Origin: BS750m-G69 sp964441235
Lineage (GTDB): Bacteria; Fidelibacterota; UBA2242
Assembly: GCA_964441235.1 (NCBI GenBank)
Contig: CAYTUQ010000012.1
Span: 1-64,000 of the forward strand
Direction of reading: 5' to 3'
Length of the DNA: 64,000 bases
Part shown: piece after piece, positions 17,230 through 25,690 of the stretch
How the letters are laid out: the number at the start of each line of letters is the position of its first letter
Position numbering within the stretch: position 1 is the stretch's first letter
The notes under the pieces: model-generated
What the model was told of the DNA's origin: nothing
Seen by the model: the letters and a program-made list of their open reading frames with translations, nothing else
Database searches by the model: none
Made by a program: the position numbers and the translations under genes

Positions 17230-17640
17230 CTATTCTTCTTTAAGTATAAGCTCCCCACAATGAGGGCAGATAAGATATTCTTCTTTTTCACCAAAGAAGC
17301 GGAGGTTAGTTATACGAAATCTGGCGGTTCCGGACATATTCGGGCGTTGTGTGATTATTGCCTCACGGGACCTGGTGCTATCCGGTTCCATTGGAACGTT
17401 ATAAACGTGTGCAATATTCAATTGCTTTTTTTCTACCACTCTTTCGGAATTGTCATAAATATCTACATATCCGGAGACTTCGCTTATTGATTTATCTGAC
17501 ACATTTTGAATTTCAACAGTAATACTCAAGAGGTCGTTATCAAGTTCTTTAAGAACAACGTTGTTGATTTGTACAGTTTCCTGAGCGAACAACACAACAA
17601 ATGTCGATATGAAAATTAAAAATATCGCAAATCGTTTCAT
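17230..17640 (-). CDS. Secreted FxLYD-like domain protein with C-terminal zinc knuckle
   Basis: A 136-residue product on the - strand with a signal peptide (MKRFAIFLIFISTFVVLFAQ). An immunoglobulin-like fold of FxLYD type follows: VEIQNVSDKSISEVSGYVDIYD, then STRSREAIITQ. The tail ICPHCGEL has one CxxC pair, half a zinc ribbon, which is unusual for an exported protein. It points away from hutH across a 227-bp divergent gap. Apart from rpsT it is the only gene on this strand. Function unknown. Confidence 0.7.
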   Translation of the reverse strand: MKRFAIFLIFISTFVVLFAQETVQINNVVLKELDNDLLSITVEIQNVSDKSISEVSGYVDIYDNSERVVEKKQLNIAHVYNVPMEPDSTRSREAIITQRPNMSGTARFRITNLRFFGEKEEYLICPHCGELILKEE

Positions 17641-17867
17641 TGTTACCTCATAAATTTTTCTTAATATAGATTATATTAAAGCGAGAGTCAAGTTTTGGAT
17701 TAAAGATTTAATTTTCTTTAGATAGTGAATGTGCTCAATATCACATTTTTGTAAGCTTTGCTGCTTTTTAGAATAGTTGAAAGGAAATAGTGCTCTTAGT
17801 AAATCATGTTTGATTTTACTAAATTTAGAAGTGTAGGTTTTGATCAAGAAATAGTGGCTTAATAAAT
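17641..17867. promoter_or_regulatory. Divergent intergenic region before hutH
   Basis: 227 bp between oppositely transcribed genes must hold two promoters. An imperfect inverted repeat, AGTAAATCA/TTGATTTTACT, lies near 17797-17820 and could be an operator, but this is weak. I cannot assign -33/-7 boxes with confidence. Confidence 0.35.
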
Positions 17868-17879
17868 TTGGGTGATGAA

Positions 17880-19406
17880 ATGAGTAGTTGGGTAATATCG
17901 GGGGATAATCTAACACTGGAAATGATTACAACTTTTTTGAGATCAAAGGGCAAGGTTTCTATTGAGGAAAATGCTGCAAAAAGTGTCAAAGCCGCACGTA
18001 AAACAGTTCTTGAAATGATCAATAAGGGAAAAGTAGTTTACGGAATTAATACCGGTTTTGGCAAACTTAGCCAGGTTAAAATTCCTCTGAATGAATTAGA
18101 ATCTCTGCAGATAAATCTGCTCAGAAGCCATGCCTGTGGTGTCAGCGAATCTGTTGATACAGATATAGTAGTCCTTATGATGTTTCTGAAAATTAATAAC
18201 CTGTCCGCAGGTTATTCCGGTTGCTCTTTGGAAGTTATAAATAAATTGATAGAATTACTTAATAAGAAAATATATCCGATTGTTCCAAGAAGAGGTTCCG
18301 TTGGGGCAAGCGGTGACCTGGCGCCTCTTGCACATATGTCCTTACCGCTAATTGGTGAAGGAGAAGTGTTGTATAAAAACAAACGATGTCAGTCAGAAGA
18401 TTTAGTGAAGCAGGGAATATATGAGCCCATTAAGTTAGGACCCAAAGATGGCTTATCGCTTATTAATGGTACTCAGTACTCAACAGCCCTTCTTACATCA
18501 GCGCTGATTCAGTCGAAGGATTTAGTGCTTTTATCAGAGCTTGCTGCTTCAATGAGTATTGAGGCAGTTCTTTCTACGGATGTTCCTTTCAGAAGAGAGA
18601 TTCAGGAACTCAGGCGTCAGAAAGGGCAAAAAGTGGTTGCAAAACATGTCAGGAATTTTCTAAAAAATAGCGAGATAGTTGAATCACATAAAAATTGTGA
18701 AAAGGTTCAAGACCCTTACAGTTTCCGTTGTGTGCCGCAAGTATTAGGTGCGGTTAGAGATTCAATTAACTTTGTTCAGGAAATCGTGGAGAATGAATTC
18801 AATGCCGTAACTGATAATCCACTTGTTTTTTCTGATTCCGGTGAAATATTGTCAGGAGGTAACTTCCATGCAGAACCGCTTGCAATGGCATCCGACCAGC
18901 TATCCATCGCCCTCACTGAATTGGGAAATATAAGTGAAAGACGAATTGCGAATCTTACAGACCAATCAGTAAGTGGATTACCCGCATTTCTTGTTGAATA
19001 CAGTGGAATAAATTCAGGCTTTATGATAGCACATGTAGCCGCAGCCTCTCTTGCTTCTGAGAATAGAACACTGTCCAATCCCGCTTCTGTCGGGAATATT
19101 CCAACTTCAGCAAATCAGGAAGACCACGTCAGCATGGCACCAGCTGCAGGATTAAAACTTTTACAGATTGTGGAAAATGTCAAGGTGATTATATGGATTG
19201 AAATGCTGGCAGCAGCTCAGGGAATGGATTTTAGAAGACCTTTAAAGGGTGGAATTGGTTCAGAATTATGCTACAAAAAAGTCCGTTCTCTTGTAAAATA
19301 TCTGGATAAAGACAGAATTATGTATGTGGATTTACGACAATATAAAAAACTACTTTCCGATTATACTTTCATAAGAGAGATAAATGATATAGCGGAAAGC
19401 AATTAG
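17880..19406 (+). CDS. hutH: Histidine ammonia-lyase
   Basis: Deaminates histidine to urocanate, the first step of histidine use. The family's MIO cofactor forms from Ala-Ser-Gly, seen in SVGASGDLAPLAHMSL (Ala143-Ser144-Gly145 from the ATG). Other signatures are YGINTGFGKLS, NGTQYSTAL, QDPYSFRCVPQVLGA and NFHAEPLA. The ATG at 17880 is preferred over a TTG at 17868. At 508 residues it is normal length. No hutU, hutI or hutG is nearby. A tyrosine aminomutase or ammonia-lyase role is a less likely alternative. Confidence 0.9.
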   Translation: MSSWVISGDNLTLEMITTFLRSKGKVSIEENAAKSVKAARKTVLEMINKGKVVYGINTGFGKLSQVKIPLNELESLQINLLRSHACGVSESVDTDIVVLMMFLKINNLSAGYSGCSLEVINKLIELLNKKIYPIVPRRGSVGASGDLAPLAHMSLPLIGEGEVLYKNKRCQSEDLVKQGIYEPIKLGPKDGLSLINGTQYSTALLTSALIQSKDLVLLSELAASMSIEAVLSTDVPFRREIQELRRQKGQKVVAKHVRNFLKNSEIVESHKNCEKVQDPYSFRCVPQVLGAVRDSINFVQEIVENEFNAVTDNPLVFSDSGEILSGGNFHAEPLAMASDQLSIALTELGNISERRIANLTDQSVSGLPAFLVEYSGINSGFMIAHVAAASLASENRTLSNPASVGNIPTSANQEDHVSMAPAAGLKLLQIVENVKVIIWIEMLAAAQGMDFRRPLKGGIGSELCYKKVRSLVKYLDKDRIMYVDLRQYKKLLSDYTFIREINDIAESN

Positions 19407-19481
19407 TTTTATTTTCTCCTTTTTTAACAGAGTAAGTTAATTTTTAATATTTTTGAAATTTTTATTTGAGTCGGAGTGAAG

Positions 19482-20948
19482 ATGGATAGTAAAAAAATTG
19501 TTAACGAGGGTTTTACTTTTGATGATGTGTTGTTGATACCGGCACAGTCAAATATTTTACCCAGGGATGTTGTTCTTGGAACAAATCTTACAAAAAAAAT
19601 AAGATTAAATATCCCTATTCTAAGTGCGGCTATGGATACGGTCACAGAAGGAGACATGGCGATAGCCATTGCACGTGAAGGGGGAATTGGAATTCTTCAT
19701 AAAAACATGAGTATCAATGAACAGGCTGCTGAAGTGGATAGAGTTAAACGCTCAGAAAGTGCTATGATCATAGACCCTATAACGCTTTCTTCAAATAACA
19801 CCATAAGAGAAGCATTGGGAGTTATGTCGAAATACTCCGTTTCAGGTATTCCTATTGTTGATAATGGGCGGCTTAAAGGAATTCTTACCAATCGCGATAT
19901 CCGTTTCGAGACCAATCTCGATCTTCTAATCTCTGAAAGAATGACGAGTAAAAATTTAATAACTGCTCCCGAAGGTACCACACTTGAAGAAGCAGAGGAA
20001 ATTCTACAAAAGCACCGGATCGAAAAGCTTCTTGTTGTTGATGAATCAGGGTGTTTAAAAGGGCTTATCACAGTGAAGGATATTTTAAAAAAGAAGAAAT
20101 TTCCTAACGCTGTAAAAGATTCGATCGGTCGTCTGCGTGTCGGCGCCGCAATCGGAATAACGAAGGATTCAATTCAGCGTGCAGAGAGATTGGTTCAGGA
20201 ACAGGTTGATGTTTTAGTAGTTGATACTGCTCATGCTCATTCTGGTGGAGTTTTAAATATGGTCCGGAAAATAAAGAAAAAATTTCCTGATGTTGACTTA
20301 ATAGTGGGAAATGTAGCTACAAAGGACGGGATTAAGGCGTTAATAGATGCTGGTGCTGATTCAGTTAAAGTTGGCATTGGTCCTGGTGCTATCTGCACAA
20401 CGCGAGTTATAGCGGGGGTAGGCGTGCCGCAGCTTACTGCAATTATTGACTGTAGTGAAGAGGCATTAAAATCGGGAATTCCGGTTATAGCGGATGGCGG
20501 AGTGCGATATTCAGGGGATATAGCAAAAGCCCTGACTGCAGGAGCAAGTACAGTCATGTTAGGCTCTATTCTTGCGGGTTTGGATGAGAGTCCTGGAGAG
20601 AAGATTCTTTACGATGGACGAGTTTTCAAAGCATATAGAGGGATGGGCTCTGTCCCTGCGATGAGTAAAGGGAGTAAGGACAGATATTTCCAGGATACAG
20701 AGGATGTTAAGAAATTAGTTCCTGAAGGAGTTGAAGGGCTCGTACCTTACCGTGGGTCTCTTCAGGATACAATGCACCAACTCATGGGCGGATTAAAAGC
20801 GTCAATGGGATATTGTGGGACAAAAACTATTAAGGAGTTCCAGAAAAAAGCGAAATTTATCAGAATTTCACAGGCTTCAATAATAGAGAGCCATCCACAT
20901 GGTATAAAAATAAGCAAAGAAGCGCCTAATTATAGGTCTGAGAATTGA
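19482..20948 (+). CDS. guaB: Inosine-5'-monophosphate dehydrogenase
   Basis: NAD-dependent oxidation of IMP to XMP, the committed step to GMP. A TIM barrel is split by two CBS domains (about 92-200; MSKYSVSGIPIVDNGRLKGI and HRIEKLLVVDESGCLKGL). The catalytic Cys lies in GIGPGAICTTR, and the nucleotide-binding block is ADGGVRYSGDIAKAL. The flap has YRGMGSVPAM. About 488 residues. The ATG at 19482 follows GGAG; a GTG at 19476 is in frame. Purine genes purN and purH are also in the window but 18 kb away. Confidence 0.97.
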   Translation: MDSKKIVNEGFTFDDVLLIPAQSNILPRDVVLGTNLTKKIRLNIPILSAAMDTVTEGDMAIAIAREGGIGILHKNMSINEQAAEVDRVKRSESAMIIDPITLSSNNTIREALGVMSKYSVSGIPIVDNGRLKGILTNRDIRFETNLDLLISERMTSKNLITAPEGTTLEEAEEILQKHRIEKLLVVDESGCLKGLITVKDILKKKKFPNAVKDSIGRLRVGAAIGITKDSIQRAERLVQEQVDVLVVDTAHAHSGGVLNMVRKIKKKFPDVDLIVGNVATKDGIKALIDAGADSVKVGIGPGAICTTRVIAGVGVPQLTAIIDCSEEALKSGIPVIADGGVRYSGDIAKALTAGASTVMLGSILAGLDESPGEKILYDGRVFKAYRGMGSVPAMSKGSKDRYFQDTEDVKKLVPEGVEGLVPYRGSLQDTMHQLMGGLKASMGYCGTKTIKEFQKKAKFIRISQASIIESHPHGIKISKEAPNYRSEN

Positions 20949-20979
20949 TATAATTAAAAGCGCTTAGTGTGGTAAAAAA

Positions 20980-21234
20980 TTATGGAAGTTTTGCGATATA
21001 TGCGGCGAGTTTAGATTTTTTATTGGCAGCATTATTTTTATGGATAATACCCTTACTTACAAGGGAGTCGATTATAGAAACAGTTTCTCGAAAGATTGGT
21101 TCTGCTTCTTCCTTAGTCGTTACGCTTTTGACCTTCTTTATCATGGTCTTCATTTTGGATTTATAATTCCTATTTCGCAACCTTGCTTTTTCTGCCTGAC
21201 GAATCCGTTTCTGGACAGATATGTTCTTACTCAT
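20980..21234 (-). CDS. rpsT: 30S ribosomal protein S20
   Basis: An 84-residue basic protein that binds 16S rRNA. SKNISVQKRIRQAEKARLRN, MKTMIKKVKS and KGIIHKNNAANKKSKLA are the recognised S20 segments. It lies on the - strand, converging on guaB with a 31-bp gap, and is monocistronic as is usual. AAAGGAAT precedes the start. Confidence 0.96.
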   Translation of the reverse strand: MSKNISVQKRIRQAEKARLRNRNYKSKMKTMIKKVKSVTTKEEAEPIFRETVSIIDSLVSKGIIHKNNAANKKSKLAAYIAKLP

Positions 21235-21349
21235 TTAATTCCTTTCAAAGTGTTTTCAAAAAGTATGCAAAGTTATTTAAATAGTTAATGAAATTCAAAG
21301 GAAAAAACAGAGAAAATAGTTGGTAGTTTTTTAAGATGGATTATAAGAT

Positions 21350-22084
21350 TTGATTTATCTGACCAATTTTAACATTTTACTGCTGGGTCAATTATTGCAA
21401 ATTAATATTAGATATGCAACACTGTTTATTATCCTGAAGATCCTTTGCGAGATTGTAATATTAATTATTCTAATGTTGTTTCTTGCACTCCTTTTTAGAA
21501 CAATCATATTTATTAGAGGAAAATTTTCGGATGGTAAAAATATTATTGAGTCAAACACTTCATTATTTTTGAACTCGGTAAATGTTATTGCGTCTTATGA
21601 TTTTATGTTATCTGAATTATATCTGAAGATTGGATTATTTCGTTTTTGTATTTATAAGCATTTATTGAAAAGAGATGGTAAAGTAAAGGCTGATGAAACG
21701 CCATTAAAGCGTAAAAAAGAAAAAGGTAAGAAAAAGCTTACTATATCTATGTTTTCCGTACGAGAATGGATTGGATTAGGTCAAGAAGCCATACCACGTT
21801 TTTTCAGGATATTTCAAAAAGATAAATTTACTGGAAAATTAAGAATAGGACTCGGAAATCCTGCATTGACAGGTTTTTTTATGGGAGCATATTATTTGCT
21901 TAAATCCTTGATATCTGATTTTAAGGATGTTTCTATATCTCCAAATTTTATTCAAAAAGAGGTTAAAGGAGAAATATCCTTAGCTGGCTCAATAAGATTG
22001 ATTAAATTAATTCCAATGGTTATTTTTGCTTATAGAAAAATATTGAGTGGAAAGAAGAGATTAAAAGCGAGAGGCAAAATATGA
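21350..22084 (+). CDS. DUF2953-like membrane protein (YtfI type)
   Basis: A 244-residue product with one or two N-terminal membrane helices (about 20-52), a basic KRKKEKGKKK tract near 120 and a C-terminal DUF2953-like part (GLGNPALTGFFMGAYYLL). It overlaps the following GerW/YtfJ-like gene by four bases. In Bacillus and relatives DUF2953 (ytfI) and ytfJ are adjacent, so context supports the call more than sequence does. Function unknown. Confidence 0.7.
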   Translation: MIYLTNFNILLLGQLLQINIRYATLFIILKILCEIVILIILMLFLALLFRTIIFIRGKFSDGKNIIESNTSLFLNSVNVIASYDFMLSELYLKIGLFRFCIYKHLLKRDGKVKADETPLKRKKEKGKKKLTISMFSVREWIGLGQEAIPRFFRIFQKDKFTGKLRIGLGNPALTGFFMGAYYLLKSLISDFKDVSISPNFIQKEVKGEISLAGSIRLIKLIPMVIFAYRKILSGKKRLKARGKI

Positions 22085-22452
22085 TAGAGAGTTTGGTTGA
22101 TACTTTGTTGGATAAATTGAAGGATATTGTTGCATCGGAAACAGTTGTAGGAAAGCCAGTTGAAACTCCTGAGGCGACAGTCATTCCTGTTAGTAAAATA
22201 TCACTTGGCTTTGGTGCTTGTGGGGGCAGTAGTATTGAGACTGCCAAGGATAAAGGAAAAGGAAGTGGAACCGGTGGCGGAGCTGTGATTGAACCCGTAG
22301 CAATTATCTCAATCTGCAAAGGAGAGGTAAAAGTACATAAGTTAAAAGATAAGGGAGTGGATTTTGGAAAGATTATAGAACTGGTACCGGATTTGATAGG
22401 CAAGTTTAGTAAATTGAAAAAGGCAGGAAAAGGAAAGGATAAAAAAGAGTAG
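22081..22452 (+). CDS. GerW/YtfJ-family protein
   Basis: A 123-residue protein: ETVVGKPVETPEATVIPVSKISLGFGACGG at the N-terminus, a glycine-rich linker GKGSGTGGGAVIEPVAIISI, and a lysine-rich tail ending LKKAGKGKDKKE. These are the hallmarks of the YtfJ/GerW family, named from sporulating Firmicutes but found widely in non-sporulators. Its start is inside the end of the DUF2953 gene, so the two are translationally coupled. No sporulation gene is seen here. Confidence 0.85.
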   Translation: MIESLVDTLLDKLKDIVASETVVGKPVETPEATVIPVSKISLGFGACGGSSIETAKDKGKGSGTGGGAVIEPVAIISICKGEVKVHKLKDKGVDFGKIIELVPDLIGKFSKLKKAGKGKDKKE

Positions 22453-22532
22453 GATTCTAAAGTGGAGAACTTTGATGACCGAAACTTTTCCTTGTATTTA
22501 TTAGTCTCTCCAATTATTTTAAGGGGAAAAAA

Positions 22533-23216
22533 GTGATTATGAAAAGTTTAATTTTAAAAAATATTCCAATATTTGCTGATTTAAAAGACGATATTCTTGA
22601 AAAAATCTACTACCTGTTGCAAAAGCGTGTCTATAAACGTGATAATATGATCTTAATGGAAGAAGATTTTGGGGATACTTTGTTTTTCTTGAACAAGGGC
22701 AGTGTTAAAATTACCAGACTAAGCGATGATGGTCGCGAAGTAATACTTTCTACTCTGGGTGAAGGTGACTTTTTTGGTGAAATGTCCATTTTTGATGGTG
22801 AAAGCCGGTCCGCAAATGTTGTTGCTCTTGAAGATTCGGAAGTATATATATTGAAACGAGCTGATTTCCTTGATTTGCTTGAAAAATATCCCAAAATCGC
22901 TATCGCATTTTTGCAAGAGTTAGCAACTCGTTTACGAAAGTCTGATCAACAAATAGAGGGGCTCTCACTTAGTGATGCGGAAAGTCGTATTGCTATGACT
23001 CTATTAAGGCTTGCCGAAGAACTGGGAGTGATAAAGATGGGACAGGTTATTATCAATAATCTACCGTATCAGCAGGATATTGCTAATATGGCTGGTACTT
23101 CCCGTGAAACGGTTTCAAGAATGCTTACACTTTTACAGCGAAAGGGTTTTATCCAAAAGCAGGGACGAAAACTTACTATTACAAATTATGACGAGTTTGT
23201 TAAGCAGTTTGGATAA
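22533..23216 (+). CDS. Crp/Fnr-family transcriptional regulator
   Basis: A 227-residue regulator with a cyclic-nucleotide-binding-like domain (about 10-125; GDTLFFLNKGSVKITRLS, GEGDFFGEMSIFDGESRSA) and a winged-helix domain with the recognition segment QQDIANMAGTSRETVSRML. The phosphate-binding cassette FFGEMSIFDGESRSA is close to that of cAMP binders, and no cysteine cluster is present, so Fnr-type oxygen sensing is unlikely. The GTG at 22533 is 6 bp after AAGGGG; an ATG at 22539 is also possible. Targets unknown. Confidence 0.9.
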   Translation: MIMKSLILKNIPIFADLKDDILEKIYYLLQKRVYKRDNMILMEEDFGDTLFFLNKGSVKITRLSDDGREVILSTLGEGDFFGEMSIFDGESRSANVVALEDSEVYILKRADFLDLLEKYPKIAIAFLQELATRLRKSDQQIEGLSLSDAESRIAMTLLRLAEELGVIKMGQVIINNLPYQQDIANMAGTSRETVSRMLTLLQRKGFIQKQGRKLTITNYDEFVKQFG

Positions 23217-23725
23217 TCATCATATTATAAGACTGTAGTAAATAAAATAAATACAGCAAAAATAGACAGAGTGCTGAGAATAAATTAATACGAAGTCTAA
23301 TATTCTCAGGTAATAAATGTGTCTCTAAACTATTTAATAAGTTATATTGAGAGATAATTCACTCGAAGGAATTTCCTCAGAGGTGATTAACCGAATTAAT
23401 TTGTTAAATCAATCCCTATAGATGGAACTGAGACAACTATTAGATTAGATTTGCCTAAGACTTCACATATCAGTTTATTCATTCACGATATTAAAGAGTG
23501 GGTAATAGTGAAACTGTTTGATACGAGCAAGCCTTGCGGTTGTCACAACGTTATTTGTAATGGAAAGGATAGATAGACATTTATACAAATCCTGCACAGA
23601 TTGTTTTATTCCATCCTCTAAACATATAAATTACAGGGGCAAATCTTGCTATTTGTATAATTTCTCAAATTTGTTATGTTTAAACTGAACAATATCAAAA
23701 AGGTTAGTTAAAAACATTAAAATTA
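23217..23725. other. 509-bp gap between the Crp-like gene and tatC
   Basis: Apart from the sorting-domain remnant at 23412-23576 I see no gene, repeat or RNA. Short imperfect inverted pieces (GAATATT/AATATTC-like near 23275-23320) are too weak to call. Confidence 0.5.
23412..23576 (+). pseudogene. Remnant of a type IX sorting (FlgD-like) C-terminal domain
   Basis: The open stretch reads IPIDGTETTIRLDLPKTSHI then SLFIHDI...VKLFDTSKPCGCHNVICNGKDR and a stop. It matches the usual C-terminal domain pattern of secreted FCB proteins (NPFNPSTTIRFDLP, V.L.IYD..G..V, GYH.V.WNG). The expected G/W residues are replaced by Cys in two places and there is no start, so it is a decayed gene end. Confidence 0.6.
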
Positions 23726-24490
23726 ATGAAAGATAAATCGGCAAAAGCTTCTGAAATGGGATTTCTTGATCATCTCGAGGAGTTGAGATGGCGAATACTA
23801 AAGTCTTTATTCAGTGTTGTGCTTTTTGCAATTTTATCGTTTGTTTTTTCAGATTTCTTTATTGACTTACTTATTGTTCCCTCAAAGCATTTGAATCCTG
23901 ATATGACGATTCAGGTGTTAAAGGTTCAGGGTATGTTGATGTTGAAATTATGGGTAGCTTTCGCAATGGGGGTTGTCTTTTCGATACCTGTAATTGGGTA
24001 TCAGTTCTGGGCTTTTGTTACTCCCGGACTTTACAAGAGTGAAAAAAGTTGGGCTCCCTGGCTGGTGATAAGTGTTACTGTATTTTTCCTTCTGGGCGCT
24101 TTATTTGCTTATTTTGTAATTGTCCCATTTGCCTTGAAATTCCTCATAGGACTTGGTACTCCTGAAGTAAATAAAAATATTTCAATAAATTATTATGCAA
24201 AGTTCGTGATGCAGCTGATAATTGCAGCAGGTTTGATTTTTCAGATGCCGGTATTGTCCTTCATTCTGACGAAAATGGGGCTGATAACACCTATGCTTTT
24301 AAAAAAGTACTGGCGGTATGCGGTGATAGTTATTCTGGTTTTGGCAGCATTTATCACACCGCCTGATCCTGTAAGCATGATAATGATGGGAATTCCATTG
24401 CTATTTCTTTATGAATTCAGCGTTTTTGTTTCCAAACTTGCATTAAAGTCTTCTGGGGAAAATCATGAGGAAGAATCACCGGCAGGATAG
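23726..24490 (+). CDS. tatC: Twin-arginine translocase subunit TatC
   Basis: Six-helix inner-membrane receptor of the Tat pathway for folded proteins. MGFLDHLEELRWRILKSL at the N-terminus, the periplasmic loop FWAFVTPGLYKSEK, and AAFITPPDPVSMIMMGIPL near the end are the family signatures. 254 residues. tatA or tatB is not adjacent. The stop TAG (24488-24490) lies in GGATAGG, which also begins a repeat shared with the rodA 3' end. Confidence 0.95.
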   Translation: MKDKSAKASEMGFLDHLEELRWRILKSLFSVVLFAILSFVFSDFFIDLLIVPSKHLNPDMTIQVLKVQGMLMLKLWVAFAMGVVFSIPVIGYQFWAFVTPGLYKSEKSWAPWLVISVTVFFLLGALFAYFVIVPFALKFLIGLGTPEVNKNISINYYAKFVMQLIIAAGLIFQMPVLSFILTKMGLITPMLLKKYWRYAVIVILVLAAFITPPDPVSMIMMGIPLLFLYEFSVFVSKLALKSSGENHEEESPAG

Positions 24491-24658
24491 GTAAAACCTC
24501 ATTTACAGGTTGAAACAGGTTTCTGTACTGCGTCCTACGGACTGCTTCGCAAATACAGTAAGGTTTTTAAAAGAAGATTTCCGAAGCGGAGCTTTCCCAT
24601 AGGGATCTCTTCGAGGCGGGGTACAAACAGAATCTATCTGAGGGATTACCAGGATAGT
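24485..24658. repeat. Dispersed repeat starting at the tatC stop codon (copy 1)
   Basis: The first 44 bases (GGATAGGTAAAACCTCATTT...TTTCTGTAC) match 36 of 44 with 46835-46878 after rodA. The distal ends also match (GGGGTAC.AA.A.AATCTAT..CTGAGG). Head and tail are roughly inverted (CCTCA/CTGAGG). The interior holds different small hairpins. No coding capacity. Confidence 0.65.
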
Positions 24659-24709
24659 TCTTCAATAATTGTAGTTCTTACGTCAGTGAGTTAAATTTTA
24701 CCGATTTAT

Positions 24710-25690
24710 ATGATTGAACCTAATCTCAAGAAATTAAAAGAACTGGTACTGGAAGAAATGGAACTTTTCCAACAAGAGTTTGAAAAAGGTATTCAATCGG
24801 ATGTTTCACTAATAAATACAATTACGCAATATATTTTATCCCAGAATAGTAAAAAAATCCGTCCTATTCTTTTAATGTTATGCGCAAAACTTTGCGGAGA
24901 ACCAAACGAACTCTCCTACGTCTCGGCAAGTTTGGTGGAAATTCTTCATACAGCGACACTTGTTCATGATGATATAGTTGACGAAGCAGAAACTCGCCGG
25001 GGTTTACCATCGGTTAAGGCAATCTGGAAAAATAAAGTTGCAGTTCTGCTGGGAGATTATCTATTCAGCAAGTCTCTTAACAGTATGATAAAATTGAGAA
25101 ACTTTGATGCACTGGAATTACTGTCAAAAACGTCCGAGCTGCTGAGTTCAGGAGAAATACTTCAAATTGAGAAGAGTTTTTCAGATGGAATGGATGAAGA
25201 TATTTATTATAAAATGATCTGGGCAAAGACAGCTTCCCTATTTGCAACAGGTTGTAAATTGGGAGCAATTACTGTTAATGCAAGTCCGGAAGTATGCGAT
25301 TCTCTTTATCAGTATGGTAAATATTTAGGGATGGCTTTTCAGATAAAGGATGATCTTTTTGACTATAATGGCTCCCATTCAAGTATTGGAAAACCGATAG
25401 GGAGAGATATAAAGGAAAATATCATAACACTACCATTAATTTATACGTTAAATGTCCTTCCTCGTTCAGATAGTAGAAAATTGAGAAAAAATCTTAAGAA
25501 AGGACCTTCAAAAAAAGAAGTTAAAAAGATAAATGCTTTGATAAAAGAGACCGGCGGTGTTGATTACACCTTGAGTAAATTACACGAATTATCCAAGTTG
25601 GCTGTTGAGCAGCTCTCCAGTTTCCCGGATTCTGAAATAAAGCAGTCTTTAGTCAGTTTTACCATTTATAATGAGAAAAGGGTTAGTTGA
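24710..25690 (+). CDS. Polyprenyl diphosphate synthase
   Basis: Trans-prenyltransferase that elongates isoprenoid diphosphates. The first aspartate-rich motif is HDDIVDEAETRRG (Asp87, Asp88, Asp91); the second is IKDDLFDY (Asp214, Asp215, Asp218). 326 residues is typical of octaprenyl/heptaprenyl synthases that make quinone side chains, and the small residues before the first motif fit a long-chain product. Chain length cannot be fixed from sequence alone. It overlaps the next gene by four bases. Confidence 0.9.
   Translation: MIEPNLKKLKELVLEEMELFQQEFEKGIQSDVSLINTITQYILSQNSKKIRPILLMLCAKLCGEPNELSYVSASLVEILHTATLVHDDIVDEAETRRGLPSVKAIWKNKVAVLLGDYLFSKSLNSMIKLRNFDALELLSKTSELLSSGEILQIEKSFSDGMDEDIYYKMIWAKTASLFATGCKLGAITVNASPEVCDSLYQYGKYLGMAFQIKDDLFDYNGSHSSIGKPIGRDIKENIITLPLIYTLNVLPRSDSRKLRKNLKKGPSKKEVKKINALIKETGGVDYTLSKLHELSKLAVEQLSSFPDSEIKQSLVSFTIYNEKRVS

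Noticed and set aside
17797..17820. Operator upstream of hutH
   Set aside because: The inverted repeat is imperfect with one extra base and no regulator is adjacent, so it is kept only as a weak note in the divergent region.
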